Assembly (NCBI GenBank): GCA_016765265.1
Contig: JAESQG010000153.1
Coordinates: 9,534 to 19,953, forward strand
Length of the DNA: 10,420 nt
Source of the DNA: Pseudomonadales bacterium
Lineage (GTDB): Bacteria > Pseudomonadota > Gammaproteobacteria > Pseudomonadales > DC-out160
Direction of reading: 5' to 3'
Position numbers and translations under genes: made by a program. The notes under the pieces are model-generated. The model ran no database searches and was not told the origin of the DNA. It worked only from the letters and a program-made list of their open reading frames with translations. This document shows positions 1-6,579 of the stretch, one piece after another (positions within the stretch are counted from its first letter, which is position 1; the number at the start of each line of letters is the position of its first letter).

Positions 1-972
1 TTAGCTTACACTCACGGTTTTGGTATTGTTCACCGGGATATTAAACCCGCCAATATTTTTGTTCTGGATGACGGTGGAATAAAAATTGCCGATTTTGGTA
101 TTGCTCGCGTTGATAATTCGGAGTTGACGCAGATGGGCAGCGTATTGGGGACGCCCAGTTATATGTCCCCTGAACAGTGTTTGGGGGAAACGGTGGATGT
201 CCGTTCAGATCTGTTCTCGACCGCTGTTATGTTATTTGAGCTATTAACTGGACAGAAGGCCTTCAAGGGAGACATGTCTAACACCATAATGCACAATGTG
301 GTGAATACCCAGTCAGTAGACCCTAGCAAAGTCAAACAGGAACTCCCCAAGGCGTTTGATAGCGTATTACGAAAAGCGTTGGCAAAAAACCCCGATCAGC
401 GATTCCAGACTGCGGAAGAATTTAAAACGGCATTGCAAAATTGTTTGCGAGGGAAGAGCGTTGGTCTGCCGAGAAAGAAGATTGCTGCTGTGGCGACAAT
501 CGCGTTACTTGCTGTGAGTCTAATTGCTGGTGGGTATTGGTACGTAAATGGATCTTTGTCAGAACAAAGTAAGGAAAAAGAAGGTTTAGTTTCAAATGTT
601 TTGGATAAAGATAAGCCTTATATTAAGATCCCCAAAAATAAAGAAATCACTGACCCAGAAGACTTACGAAAAATTAAACGCTTATTAAAGGCCGCTCGCG
701 CTCATTTGTTGGTTGGGCGTTTAGTTTCTCCCGCAGGCGGTAATTCATATGATGCCTACCAAACAGTGTTAGAAATTGATCCTTATAATCGCGATGCTAT
801 TGACGGTTTAAATAACGTGGCCAATCAGTTTTATGACCGCTGTAAAGCTCTTTATGGCCAAGGGATTATTGGGGAAACACGTTATTTCGTCGATACCGGA
901 TTGGAGTTGTTTCCTTCTCATCAAGGACTGCAAGAGCTAGATCAAAAGCTGAAAGTGTTGGCAGCCCAGTGA
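1..972 (+). CDS. Membrane-anchored Ser/Thr protein kinase, C-terminal part (5' end outside window)
   Basis: The reading frame is open from base 1, so the N-lobe (glycine loop, VAIK lysine) lies left of the window. 323 residues are visible. Seen: catalytic loop HRDIKPAN (visible residues 11-18, catalytic Asp13), DFG (31-33) followed by IAR, and activation-segment end GTPSYMSPEQ. These are hallmarks of Hanks-type bacterial Ser/Thr kinases, and the Arg before the catalytic Asp makes it an RD kinase, a type usually activated by activation-loop phosphorylation. After the C-lobe come a basic stretch and one membrane helix (about 161-182), then about 140 residues predicted to be periplasmic. That end has a helical TPR-like module with a GRL-x-x-P start and a VLEIDPYNRDA segment. 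It would phosphorylate cytoplasmic proteins on Ser/Thr and may sense an envelope signal. It converges with the 982-2370 gene with 9 bases between stops. The ligand and substrates are unknown. Confidence 0.95.
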   Translation, partial: LAYTHGFGIVHRDIKPANIFVLDDGGIKIADFGIARVDNSELTQMGSVLGTPSYMSPEQCLGETVDVRSDLFSTAVMLFELLTGQKAFKGDMSNTIMHNVVNTQSVDPSKVKQELPKAFDSVLRKALAKNPDQRFQTAEEFKTALQNCLRGKSVGLPRKKIAAVATIALLAVSLIAGGYWYVNGSLSEQSKEKEGLVSNVLDKDKPYIKIPKNKEITDPEDLRKIKRLLKAARAHLLVGRLVSPAGGNSYDAYQTVLEIDPYNRDAIDGLNNVANQFYDRCKALYGQGIIGETRYFVDTGLELFPSHQGLQELDQKLKVLAAQ

Positions 973-981
973 GCAGATCAT

Positions 982-2370
982 CTAGTTAATGATGCTGTTT
1001 TCCATTCGGACAGTGATTGCTTTTTCCAGCAATTGATCCACACGATCCCAATTACCCGCTTGCCTAGCTTGTTTGGCTAAGGCTAGATAAGCGCGGGCGA
1101 TTTCTGATCGAGTCTGTCTAATGAGCGGATTGTCTTTATCTTTTTCTATCATCAGTTTGAGGTAACCCGTTGCGCTATCTGGATCTGATGAGGGTTCCAG
1201 TCGCAGAGCTGTGGCACGCTCCAGTGCCCGTTGGTAAAGTTGGGTTATTGATAAGGTCGATTTGGATTTTGGATACGTTGTTGCAGCATACGTTGTTGTG
1301 TCATCAGTTGTTGAACTATTAATGTCTGGTGTTAAGTTGGTGTGAGGGGCTGCCAAATTGTCGACGGATTTATTGGATAGTTCCTTAGTGCGCATGGAAA
1401 ACTTCTGCAAGCGCTCTGCTAAGGAGTCCTCGGAAGAAATTTCAGGAATATCTTTTGGTTGTTCTGCTTGTTGATCAAGGCGAATCTCATCGTTCTCGGC
1501 AATTTTTGACTCGGTGGGAAGAGTAGAGCCAATAGGAGGCGCACTACCCACTGTTTCAACATCGCCGGGACTGACTACGTAAATAACGAACATGGCGGCA
1601 GCAAGTGCAAATATACTAACAACATTGCGCACATTTAATTTTGAGGGCGTCTCATCGTAATCAGCAGTCGTTTGATTTTTTACGCCTTGGTCTATTTTGT
1701 TTAGTTTGTTTTTGTTTGAATCGGTAGTGGGGTTCTGGCGACCTCTTTGTCCTGTCTTGGTGTTGGAGAGATTCTCGATCTCGTAGCCAGTGATTTGATG
1801 GGTTCCCTTTTTTTCGGGTATTGGATCTTGTGGTGTTCCGTTGCTGTTAATGGAGGTCTGTTCTATATGAGTATCAGGTGATCTAAGGAGAGTGGCATTC
1901 GGATTTCCTGATCCAGAGCGCAACTGAGTGGCTTCATTTGTCGTACTCGGGTGTCGTATAGCACTTGAGTTTCGTAACTGAGTGGGGTTTTCGTCATGAG
2001 ACTCGTTGTTGTTCGAGTTAAATGGTACGTCTATGGTTTCTTTAGCCGGCTCCAACCGTGTTTTATCGCTTTCGTCCTGCTCATCAAGTTTATCGTTAAA
2101 GGCTTGTTTGGCTGCGATCGTTTCTACATGGCGTCTGAGGTCAGTAAAGGTTGTTTTAGGTAGTTGGTGTTGTCGATGCAAAATCAATAATGTGTCTATC
2201 GCTGTTGCTGCCAAGCTCGGTTCTCTTTGTAACATGGTGAGCAGTTCAGCAGAAAAACCTTCAGCATCAAGCACACCAGCGACATATGCACTGTAAGGGT
2301 ATGGGTAATTTGGCATGATAAAGTTAGTTTTCCTTACGTCTATTTGAGAGAGCGTTGACATTATCTTCAC
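982..2370 (-). CDS. Single-pass membrane protein with Ser/Thr/Asn-rich linker and C-terminal TPR-like module; possible kinase partner
   Basis: I recognise no named family. From the GTG at 2370 it is 462 residues. An in-frame ATG at 2361 (residue 4) and another at 2316 (residue 19) are alternative starts, and none has a strong ribosome site. Layout: a compact helical N-terminal region (about 20-90); a long polar Ser/Thr/Asn-rich linker (about 92-245) holding three T-x-L-R motifs at Thr130, Thr148 and Thr160; one membrane helix (about 249-267); a second polar linker; and a C-terminal helical TPR-like module (about 376-456). With no signal peptide and many charged residues before the helix, the N-terminal part is probably cytoplasmic and the C-terminal part periplasmic. 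The arrangement mirrors the C-terminal half of the facing kinase, which suggests a substrate or co-receptor, but this is inference. Real coding is supported by the long open frame and the ordered architecture. Confidence 0.85.
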   Translation of the reverse strand: MKIMSTLSQIDVRKTNFIMPNYPYPYSAYVAGVLDAEGFSAELLTMLQREPSLAATAIDTLLILHRQHQLPKTTFTDLRRHVETIAAKQAFNDKLDEQDESDKTRLEPAKETIDVPFNSNNNESHDENPTQLRNSSAIRHPSTTNEATQLRSGSGNPNATLLRSPDTHIEQTSINSNGTPQDPIPEKKGTHQITGYEIENLSNTKTGQRGRQNPTTDSNKNKLNKIDQGVKNQTTADYDETPSKLNVRNVVSIFALAAAMFVIYVVSPGDVETVGSAPPIGSTLPTESKIAENDEIRLDQQAEQPKDIPEISSEDSLAERLQKFSMRTKELSNKSVDNLAAPHTNLTPDINSSTTDDTTTYAATTYPKSKSTLSITQLYQRALERATALRLEPSSDPDSATGYLKLMIEKDKDNPLIRQTRSEIARAYLALAKQARQAGNWDRVDQLLEKAITVRMENSIIN

Positions 2371-2667
2371 TTTATAAACACGGGTAAAGATACCACGAAA
2401 TTGTCAACAAACGAGAGTATCTTATCTCTGAGCGTAAACTCCAAACCTTATAAATGTTTATGTTAAGTGATTGATTTTATACAGAAACTGGTGAAAACTT
2501 TAACAGATTTGAGTGGTCGATCACAAAATACCCAACAAATCATACCTGGTAACTTTATCCCGTAGCTATACTTGAATAGGAGCCTACGAGACAAATAATA
2601 GGCCGCTGCTTGCAGGTCCCTTAAGTGGTTGAATAAATGATTGATTAGCGTTGGGAGGAGGTCAAGG
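2371..2667. promoter_or_regulatory. Divergent intergenic region between the membrane-protein gene and the transglycosylase gene
   Basis: About 300 bases with no supported gene. It must hold the promoters for both divergent genes. On the minus strand there is a perfect TTGACA -35 hexamer (plus-strand 2402-2407), but no convincing -10 lies at 16-18 bases. On the plus strand TATACT (2567-2572) is a -10-like hexamer with only a weak -35. An imperfect palindrome GTGGTCGATCAC (2513-2524, one mispaired position) could be an operator. A long minus-strand open frame across 2463-2801 overlaps the transglycosylase start and does not look real. Confidence 0.45.
2653..2661 (+). promoter_or_regulatory. Ribosome binding site fixing the GTG start of the transglycosylase
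   Basis: GGGAGGAGG lies 6 bases before the GTG at 2668. The reading frame can be extended upstream to a TTG at 2641, but this strong Shine-Dalgarno would then sit inside the gene. The GTG start also leaves a classic signal sequence beginning MIKRIWLRAG. Confidence 0.8.
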
Positions 2668-3975
2668 GTGATAAAGCGAATATGGTTAAGAGCTGGCGTT
2701 ATTCTACTCGTATTGTTTGCAGTGTCCTCAGTGGCATCAAGTTGGGTTGTCGAAAAAGAAGATGACCTCCGCCCGCGAGCGAAGGGCGGTGAACAAGACA
2801 TTAATCCGGGACAGCCGGAGTTTGTGCGCGATCAAGAACAATACCGAACCAATTTGCGGCGATATATAGGTCAAATCAAAAGTCACTGGGGCAGGGCAGA
2901 GGTTTCAGATGCGACTACATGGGTTGTATATAGTGATACTTGGTTAGTTAAGCGTGTTGTTGATTTTAAGGCGAATGAGGTCCGGGTGACCTTACCGCGC
3001 GTGGAAAAAAATGGCCGAATTGATTTCATTAAAACTAATGCGGCGGTCAAGGCTGAGTTGGTTGAATTATTATTAACTGATATGCAAAGTGCATATGAAG
3101 AGGACCCTATCAGCACCACCATTCCGCGAGACATTAAAGGTGATCGCAAGTATCTCGCCTCACTCGGGGATGATCTAGTGCTTAGCGAATTGTTTGCCGC
3201 TGAGCGCCCTAGTTCAAGAGATGTGGAGCGTCTAGCTGCAAAATTAATGCTATCAGCTTTAATTACCTATCAGCAAAATCTCGCTGCGCTAAGTTCAGGG
3301 CCTAGCAATTTGTCCTTGCCCCCCGTTATTGATTCGGAGAAGCATAATATCCGAGTGAATAGTGTCATGCCCAGTGTCTCCGTACCGGTGACTTTAAACA
3401 AGAAGCTCACTTATACGGTACCGTTGCCTAAAGATAGGCTTCGGAAAAAAGCCAAGGAACTCAAATCCACAGTGACTCATTACGCCGCACAGCACAATGT
3501 GCCACCTGACGTATTGTTTGCCATTATTCATACTGAGAGCCACTTTAATCCATTGGCCAGGTCGCCCGTTCCCGCTTACGGTTTGATGCAAATCGTGCCA
3601 TCTACTGCCGGGCGAGATGCTTCGCGCGTCTTGTTTGATAAGTCCAAACGATTTTCTGCTTCTTATTTGTATAATCCTAAAAACAATATTGAATTGGGGG
3701 CAGCTTATCTAAATTTGATTTATTACCAATATCTTGGCGGTATTGGTAAACCTAAAAGCAGGTTGTATTGTGCGATTGCCGCCTACAATACGGGAGCTGC
3801 CAATGTGGCAAAAGCGTTTATTCGTAAGCCGCAAATGAATAAAGCGATACCTCAAATTAATAAAATGAGTGACGATGAGGTGCTGGAGCGCTTGCTTGAA
3901 GGGCTGTCGGCTAAAGAAACACGAGAATATCTGAAAAAGGTATTGTCTCGAAGAGCGCTGTATAAAAACGTGTGA
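2668..3975 (+). CDS. mltC: MltC-type lytic transglycosylase (murein transglycosylase), without lipobox
   Basis: 435 residues from the GTG at 2668. Lytic transglycosylases cut the MurNAc-GlcNAc bond of peptidoglycan with formation of 1,6-anhydroMurNAc, for wall remodelling and recycling. Seen: an N-terminal signal sequence or anchor; an MltC-type N-terminal domain with the typical HWG...WVVYSD pattern (about residues 70-115); then a C-terminal SLT/goose-lysozyme-like domain. That domain contains HTESHFNP with the presumed catalytic Glu290 (codon at 3535), AYGLMQIVP and AIAAYNTGA, all standard family-1 motifs. The length is somewhat above that of E. coli MltC (about 360 residues, from memory). 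Unlike E. coli MltC, the signal region has no cysteine, so lipid anchoring to the outer membrane is not expected; the protein may be soluble in the periplasm or held by an uncleaved helix. It is followed after 14 bases by a lipoprotein gene, probably in the same transcript. The symbol rests on domain architecture. Confidence 0.9.
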   Translation: MIKRIWLRAGVILLVLFAVSSVASSWVVEKEDDLRPRAKGGEQDINPGQPEFVRDQEQYRTNLRRYIGQIKSHWGRAEVSDATTWVVYSDTWLVKRVVDFKANEVRVTLPRVEKNGRIDFIKTNAAVKAELVELLLTDMQSAYEEDPISTTIPRDIKGDRKYLASLGDDLVLSELFAAERPSSRDVERLAAKLMLSALITYQQNLAALSSGPSNLSLPPVIDSEKHNIRVNSVMPSVSVPVTLNKKLTYTVPLPKDRLRKKAKELKSTVTHYAAQHNVPPDVLFAIIHTESHFNPLARSPVPAYGLMQIVPSTAGRDASRVLFDKSKRFSASYLYNPKNNIELGAAYLNLIYYQYLGGIGKPKSRLYCAIAAYNTGAANVAKAFIRKPQMNKAIPQINKMSDDEVLERLLEGLSAKETREYLKKVLSRRALYKNV

Positions 3976-3989
3976 AATGGATGTGTTGA

Positions 3990-4559
3990 TTGACTGTGGA
4001 AGGGTTTAAGAAGTTATTTTTTTTGTTTCGTTTTATCGCTATCGCCTGTTGCCTGATTTTTTTGACGGGATGTGGTGAAACCGATACGCAAACAGAAATT
4101 AAATTACTACAAGAAAAACTAGGATCTTTTGAAGCGTATTTTGAAGTTGCTCGAGATCGCCTGGAAAACCCTTTGGCCATTGAATTTCAAGGGCTAGATT
4201 ATGTGATCAAAGACCAAATGTTTGATCCCTTGCTCAGCGGCACGGTCATGATACAAGCCAGTCATAAACATTTGCCTCAGTATGCCTATCTTCAACTCCA
4301 AGTGAACGTTGGGTTTGAGGAGCAAAAGGATGTTCAACTTGCTAAAACATTTTGGGTGAATTTGGTTGGAGGCAAAGGTAAAGCCAGTTTTCAGATCAGT
4401 TTGCCTGAACATCAGTTGGATAACGTGAAGGCCTCTATTACGTTCACACCCCTATCTTGGCATAGCGGGCATCCTGTGACATTCTCTCCATCGGTGTTAG
4501 CAAAACCCGCGGGGTCAGTAGTGCATCAAGAGCCACAGTTGACCCAGTTAGGAGAATAA
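3990..4559 (+). CDS. Small outer-membrane-type lipoprotein of unknown function
   Basis: 189 residues from the TTG at 3990; a GTG at 3996 is an equally plausible start, and neither has a clear ribosome site. The N-terminus is a lipoprotein signal: basic FKK, a hydrophobic core, then lipobox LTGC with the lipidated Cys at residue 28. Gly and Glu at +2 and +3, with no Asp at +2, predict Lol sorting to the outer membrane. After a short helical Gln/Glu/Lys-rich segment, the rest (about 60-175) looks beta-rich. I recognise no domain. Only 14 bases separate it from the transglycosylase stop, so the two are probably co-transcribed and may be translationally coupled. A role as a partner or anchor for the non-lipidated transglycosylase is inference. 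It ends 19 bases before the convergent hydrolase gene. Confidence 0.8.
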   Translation: MTVEGFKKLFFLFRFIAIACCLIFLTGCGETDTQTEIKLLQEKLGSFEAYFEVARDRLENPLAIEFQGLDYVIKDQMFDPLLSGTVMIQASHKHLPQYAYLQLQVNVGFEEQKDVQLAKTFWVNLVGGKGKASFQISLPEHQLDNVKASITFTPLSWHSGHPVTFSPSVLAKPAGSVVHQEPQLTQLGE

Positions 4560-4578
4560 AGAGTGCGACTGTGTTTGT

Positions 4579-6063
4579 TTACTTAGCAGCTTCAAATGCG
4601 GTAAGTATTTTTTCTACAAACAAGGCTTGATCCCACGCTCCCGCTTGGCGGGTTAACCCCATTCGTACAATAACAAGATCTCTGGATGGGATCATAGTGA
4701 CGAACTGGCCTTCGTAACCCATGGCGAAGAACATGTCCTCGGGAAGTGAGATTTCGTCGTGTTGAGAGTTTTTATAAAATTTGGGGATCTGCAGCCAAAA
4801 ATGTGCAGCATATTGGTGATGAGGATCAGTACCATTGTCACTCCTAGAGTATTTCACCCACCCTTCTGGCAGTATTCTTTGATCGTTCCACATACCGTCC
4901 TGCAAGTAGAGCAACCCAAATCTAGCCCAGTCTCTAGCGGTTGAATAGACATAAGACGACCCTATAAAGGTATTGCTAGCATCCGTCTCCATGGTGGTGT
5001 TGTGCATGCCTAGTGGTTCGAATAATAACTTGCGTGGAAAATTGAGGTATGCATCAAGATCACTTAAAAAAGTAGATTTGATTTTGGTATGGATAATATT
5101 GCTGGTACCGCTTGAATAGTGCCACTTAGTGTTGGGTTCCGACTCCAGTTGTTTGTTGATAGCAAAAAGGCCCGCATCAGGTACACCGTAGAGCATAACG
5201 CTGACATCAGTTATGTATTCATCGTATTTTTCGTAAAAGGAAAGACCGCTACTCATTCGCAATAATTGGTCGAGGGTGATGTCTCCTCGTTGATCATGCT
5301 GCCATTGAATAAAAAGATTGTCATCTTCCAAAAACAAAGACTTCTTTTGGATCATAATCCCTGTTAGTGCATTGGTCATGCTTTTTGTCATTGACCAACT
5401 GTGTAATGGTGTTTGACTGGAGAGATGGTCGGCATACCTTTCGGCGATTAGTTTTCCCTTATGAACAACCGCAAGCGCGCGTGTCCTTTTGTGTTTACCC
5501 TGAGACTCTTCCTCAAATGCCCAGTCGAATGCCTGGTTTAGCTTGCTTTGGTTAACGTTGGAGGGGAAAGGCTCTAGAGTGTTTGAAGATCCACGGGGCC
5601 AAAATAAATGGCTATCCAGTGTATCGGGTTGATAAATCTCAGGCGTATTTTTCTGAAATTTGGCAGGCGCTGAGCTGTCTAGCGGCGTATTATCTGGCAG
5701 GTCTGACACTGTATTGTTTAGCACTGTATTGCCTAATAACGTACAGCCTAACCCTTCGCGGTAGACTGCTATTCGGTCTGGCCAAAGGAAAAGGTGGGAG
5801 GTTACCCATTTTTTTTCATGGTTAATGGTTGTGGTGAAAAGGTCGAGGAACTTAATATCTTCGGCGGCGAAATCCTCACTAACTACGTCGGGTTCTTTAC
5901 GCTTTGACACAAAGACCCCGGAACATAAAATTTTTGTTTTATAGCCTGAGGCAATGCTGATCAAAGCCGTTACTTGCGGTCCAACAAACAAAAATATCAT
6001 GATCAAAGCGGCACAAATTGCGAGTGTCCAGCGCCACTTAGTTGAGATGTTTGCCATCGCCAT
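4579..6063 (-). CDS. Membrane-anchored beta-lactamase-fold serine hydrolase (class C / 6-aminohexanoate-dimer-hydrolase-like)
   Basis: 494 residues. The ATG at 6063 is preceded by a good GAGGAG site. A single N-terminal membrane helix (about 13-36, after WRW) anchors the rest, presumably in the periplasm. Seen: nucleophile motif SMTK (Ser224-Lys227) in HSWSMTKS; second motif YSS (Tyr316-Ser318) in place of YxN; and MGYEGQ (448-453) in the position of the third motif, where true beta-lactamases have KTG. This pattern fits the broad family of serine hydrolases related to class C beta-lactamases, which includes esterases, peptidases and the nylon-oligomer hydrolase NylB. The YSS variant argues for esterase or amidase activity rather than antibiotic resistance. 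Cys47 and Cys107 lie on the outer side and could form a disulfide. A low-complexity Asn/Thr/Pro-rich stretch (about 110-160) precedes the catalytic domain. The substrate is unknown. The gene stands alone on its strand. Confidence 0.9.
   Translation of the reverse strand: MAMANISTKWRWTLAICAALIMIFLFVGPQVTALISIASGYKTKILCSGVFVSKRKEPDVVSEDFAAEDIKFLDLFTTTINHEKKWVTSHLFLWPDRIAVYREGLGCTLLGNTVLNNTVSDLPDNTPLDSSAPAKFQKNTPEIYQPDTLDSHLFWPRGSSNTLEPFPSNVNQSKLNQAFDWAFEEESQGKHKRTRALAVVHKGKLIAERYADHLSSQTPLHSWSMTKSMTNALTGIMIQKKSLFLEDDNLFIQWQHDQRGDITLDQLLRMSSGLSFYEKYDEYITDVSVMLYGVPDAGLFAINKQLESEPNTKWHYSSGTSNIIHTKIKSTFLSDLDAYLNFPRKLLFEPLGMHNTTMETDASNTFIGSSYVYSTARDWARFGLLYLQDGMWNDQRILPEGWVKYSRSDNGTDPHHQYAAHFWLQIPKFYKNSQHDEISLPEDMFFAMGYEGQFVTMIPSRDLVIVRMGLTRQAGAWDQALFVEKILTAFEAAK
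5707..5731. repeat. Short 15-bp-period direct repeat inside the serine hydrolase gene
   Basis: CACTGTATTG occurs at 5707-5716 and again at 5722-5731. The period is five codons and produces the near-repeated GNTVL/NNTVS segment of the protein. It sits in the low-complexity stretch before the catalytic domain and probably reflects local duplication. Confidence 0.6.
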
Positions 6064-6069
6064 TCAACT

Positions 6070-6075
6070 CTCCTC
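6070..6075 (-). promoter_or_regulatory. Ribosome binding site of the serine hydrolase gene
   Basis: On the minus strand GAGGAG stands 6 bases before the ATG at 6063. This supports the first of two closely spaced ATG codons (residues 1 and 3) as the start. A TATAAA -10-like hexamer lies further upstream (plus-strand 6104-6109) with no clear -35. Confidence 0.7.
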
Positions 6076-6125
6076 TATCCCTAGTTTCTCAGTGTGGTCG
6101 TAATTTATAGGAAAAACAAGTAATT

Positions 6126-6177
6126 AAAAAATAGCTGAGACCCTCTCCTAAACCAGCTCGTTATCTGTCGGGTCTCA
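6126..6177 (-). terminator. Terminator-like hairpin upstream of the serine hydrolase gene
   Basis: Arms TGAGACCC (6136-6143) and GGGTCTCA (6170-6177) pair perfectly over 8 bp with a 26-base loop. Read on the minus strand, the stem is followed after four bases by six T (A run at 6126-6131), as in an intrinsic terminator. On the plus strand there is no T run. It lies in the divergent region, so it would stop minus-strand transcription entering the hydrolase gene from the right, or act in a leader if the hydrolase promoter lies upstream of it. The loop is long for a strong terminator. Confidence 0.4.
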
Positions 6178-6180
6178 TAG

Positions 6181-6209
6181 TCAAAATTGTAGCGAAATTA
6201 TGTTAATCT
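6181..6209 (+). promoter_or_regulatory. Tentative promoter of the 6244-8360 operon
   Basis: An extended -10 TG-T-TAATCT (6201-6209) follows a poor -35 TCAAAA (6181-6186) at 17 bases. The placement, 35 bases before the first start codon, is right for a sigma-70 promoter. The match is weak. Confidence 0.3.
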
Positions 6210-6243
6210 ACGCGCTCTTTGAGTTTATTGTGAGGGTTGTTTA

Positions 6244-6546
6244 ATGGCGACAAAACCGAGACCTGATAAGAAGAAGGTAATTGGTGAAGAATTCACTGAT
6301 GAAATGCTTGTATCGTATCTAGAGTGGGAGCCGTCTGAGGGTGAGTTTAAGAGCTTTCAAGTTCTCCTTAAAGCCTATCGAGGCATGACCGCTACAGCAT
6401 TTAGACGTTTTTTGGTCTTTTTTAAAGAAGCGGGATACGACATTAACGTGAAAAATAAAGAAGGTGTTTCTTTTCTGGAAACGATTCGACCCAATGTTCG
6501 GTTCTCCGAGTATGTTGATATTATGGTTGAGGCCGGCGCTGAATAG
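6244..6546 (+). CDS. PA4642-family-like conserved small protein
   Basis: 100 residues. The ATG at 6244 is preceded by GAGGG at 6232-6236 with 7-base spacing. The protein is soluble, with no signal or membrane segment. The pattern KKKVIGEEFTDEML near the N-terminus, an AYRGM segment and a C-terminal GYDINVKNKEGVSFLETI resemble my memory of the PA4642 family of uncharacterised gammaproteobacterial proteins; this is recall, not a search. The D-INVKNKEG...L segment followed by a helix ending VEAGAE looks like one and a half ankyrin repeats, which would suit a protein-binding role. It is the first gene of a likely operon, with 33 bases to the acyltransferase gene. The function is unknown. Confidence 0.8.
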   Translation: MATKPRPDKKKVIGEEFTDEMLVSYLEWEPSEGEFKSFQVLLKAYRGMTATAFRRFLVFFKEAGYDINVKNKEGVSFLETIRPNVRFSEYVDIMVEAGAE

Positions 6547-6579
6547 CGACTGTAGCCGCTATGTTTTGGGGTAGTATTT

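Noticed and set aside
1..972. Kinase gene as a truncated pseudogene
   Set aside because: The frame is open to base 1 and all visible kinase motifs are intact; the missing N-lobe is explained by the window edge.
2006..2296. Plus-strand open frame of 96 codons inside the membrane-protein gene
   Set aside because: It is a low-complexity Ser-rich product antisense to a longer gene with ordered architecture; taken as a shadow frame.
2606..2615. CTGCTTGCAG palindrome as a terminator or operator
   Set aside because: Only four base pairs with a two-base loop and no T run; too short to support a call.
2641..2667. TTG at 2641 as the start of the transglycosylase
   Set aside because: The GGGAGGAGG ribosome site lies between it and the GTG at 2668, which also gives a normal signal sequence.
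2463..2801. Minus-strand open frame of 112 codons over the transglycosylase start
   Set aside because: It overlaps the strong ribosome site and the signal-sequence codons of a well-supported gene, has no family resemblance and no good ribosome site.
4579..6063. True class C beta-lactamase (antibiotic resistance)
   Set aside because: The second motif is YSS instead of YxN, the KTG motif is not seen, and the protein has an N-terminal membrane anchor; the broader serine-hydrolase family fits better.
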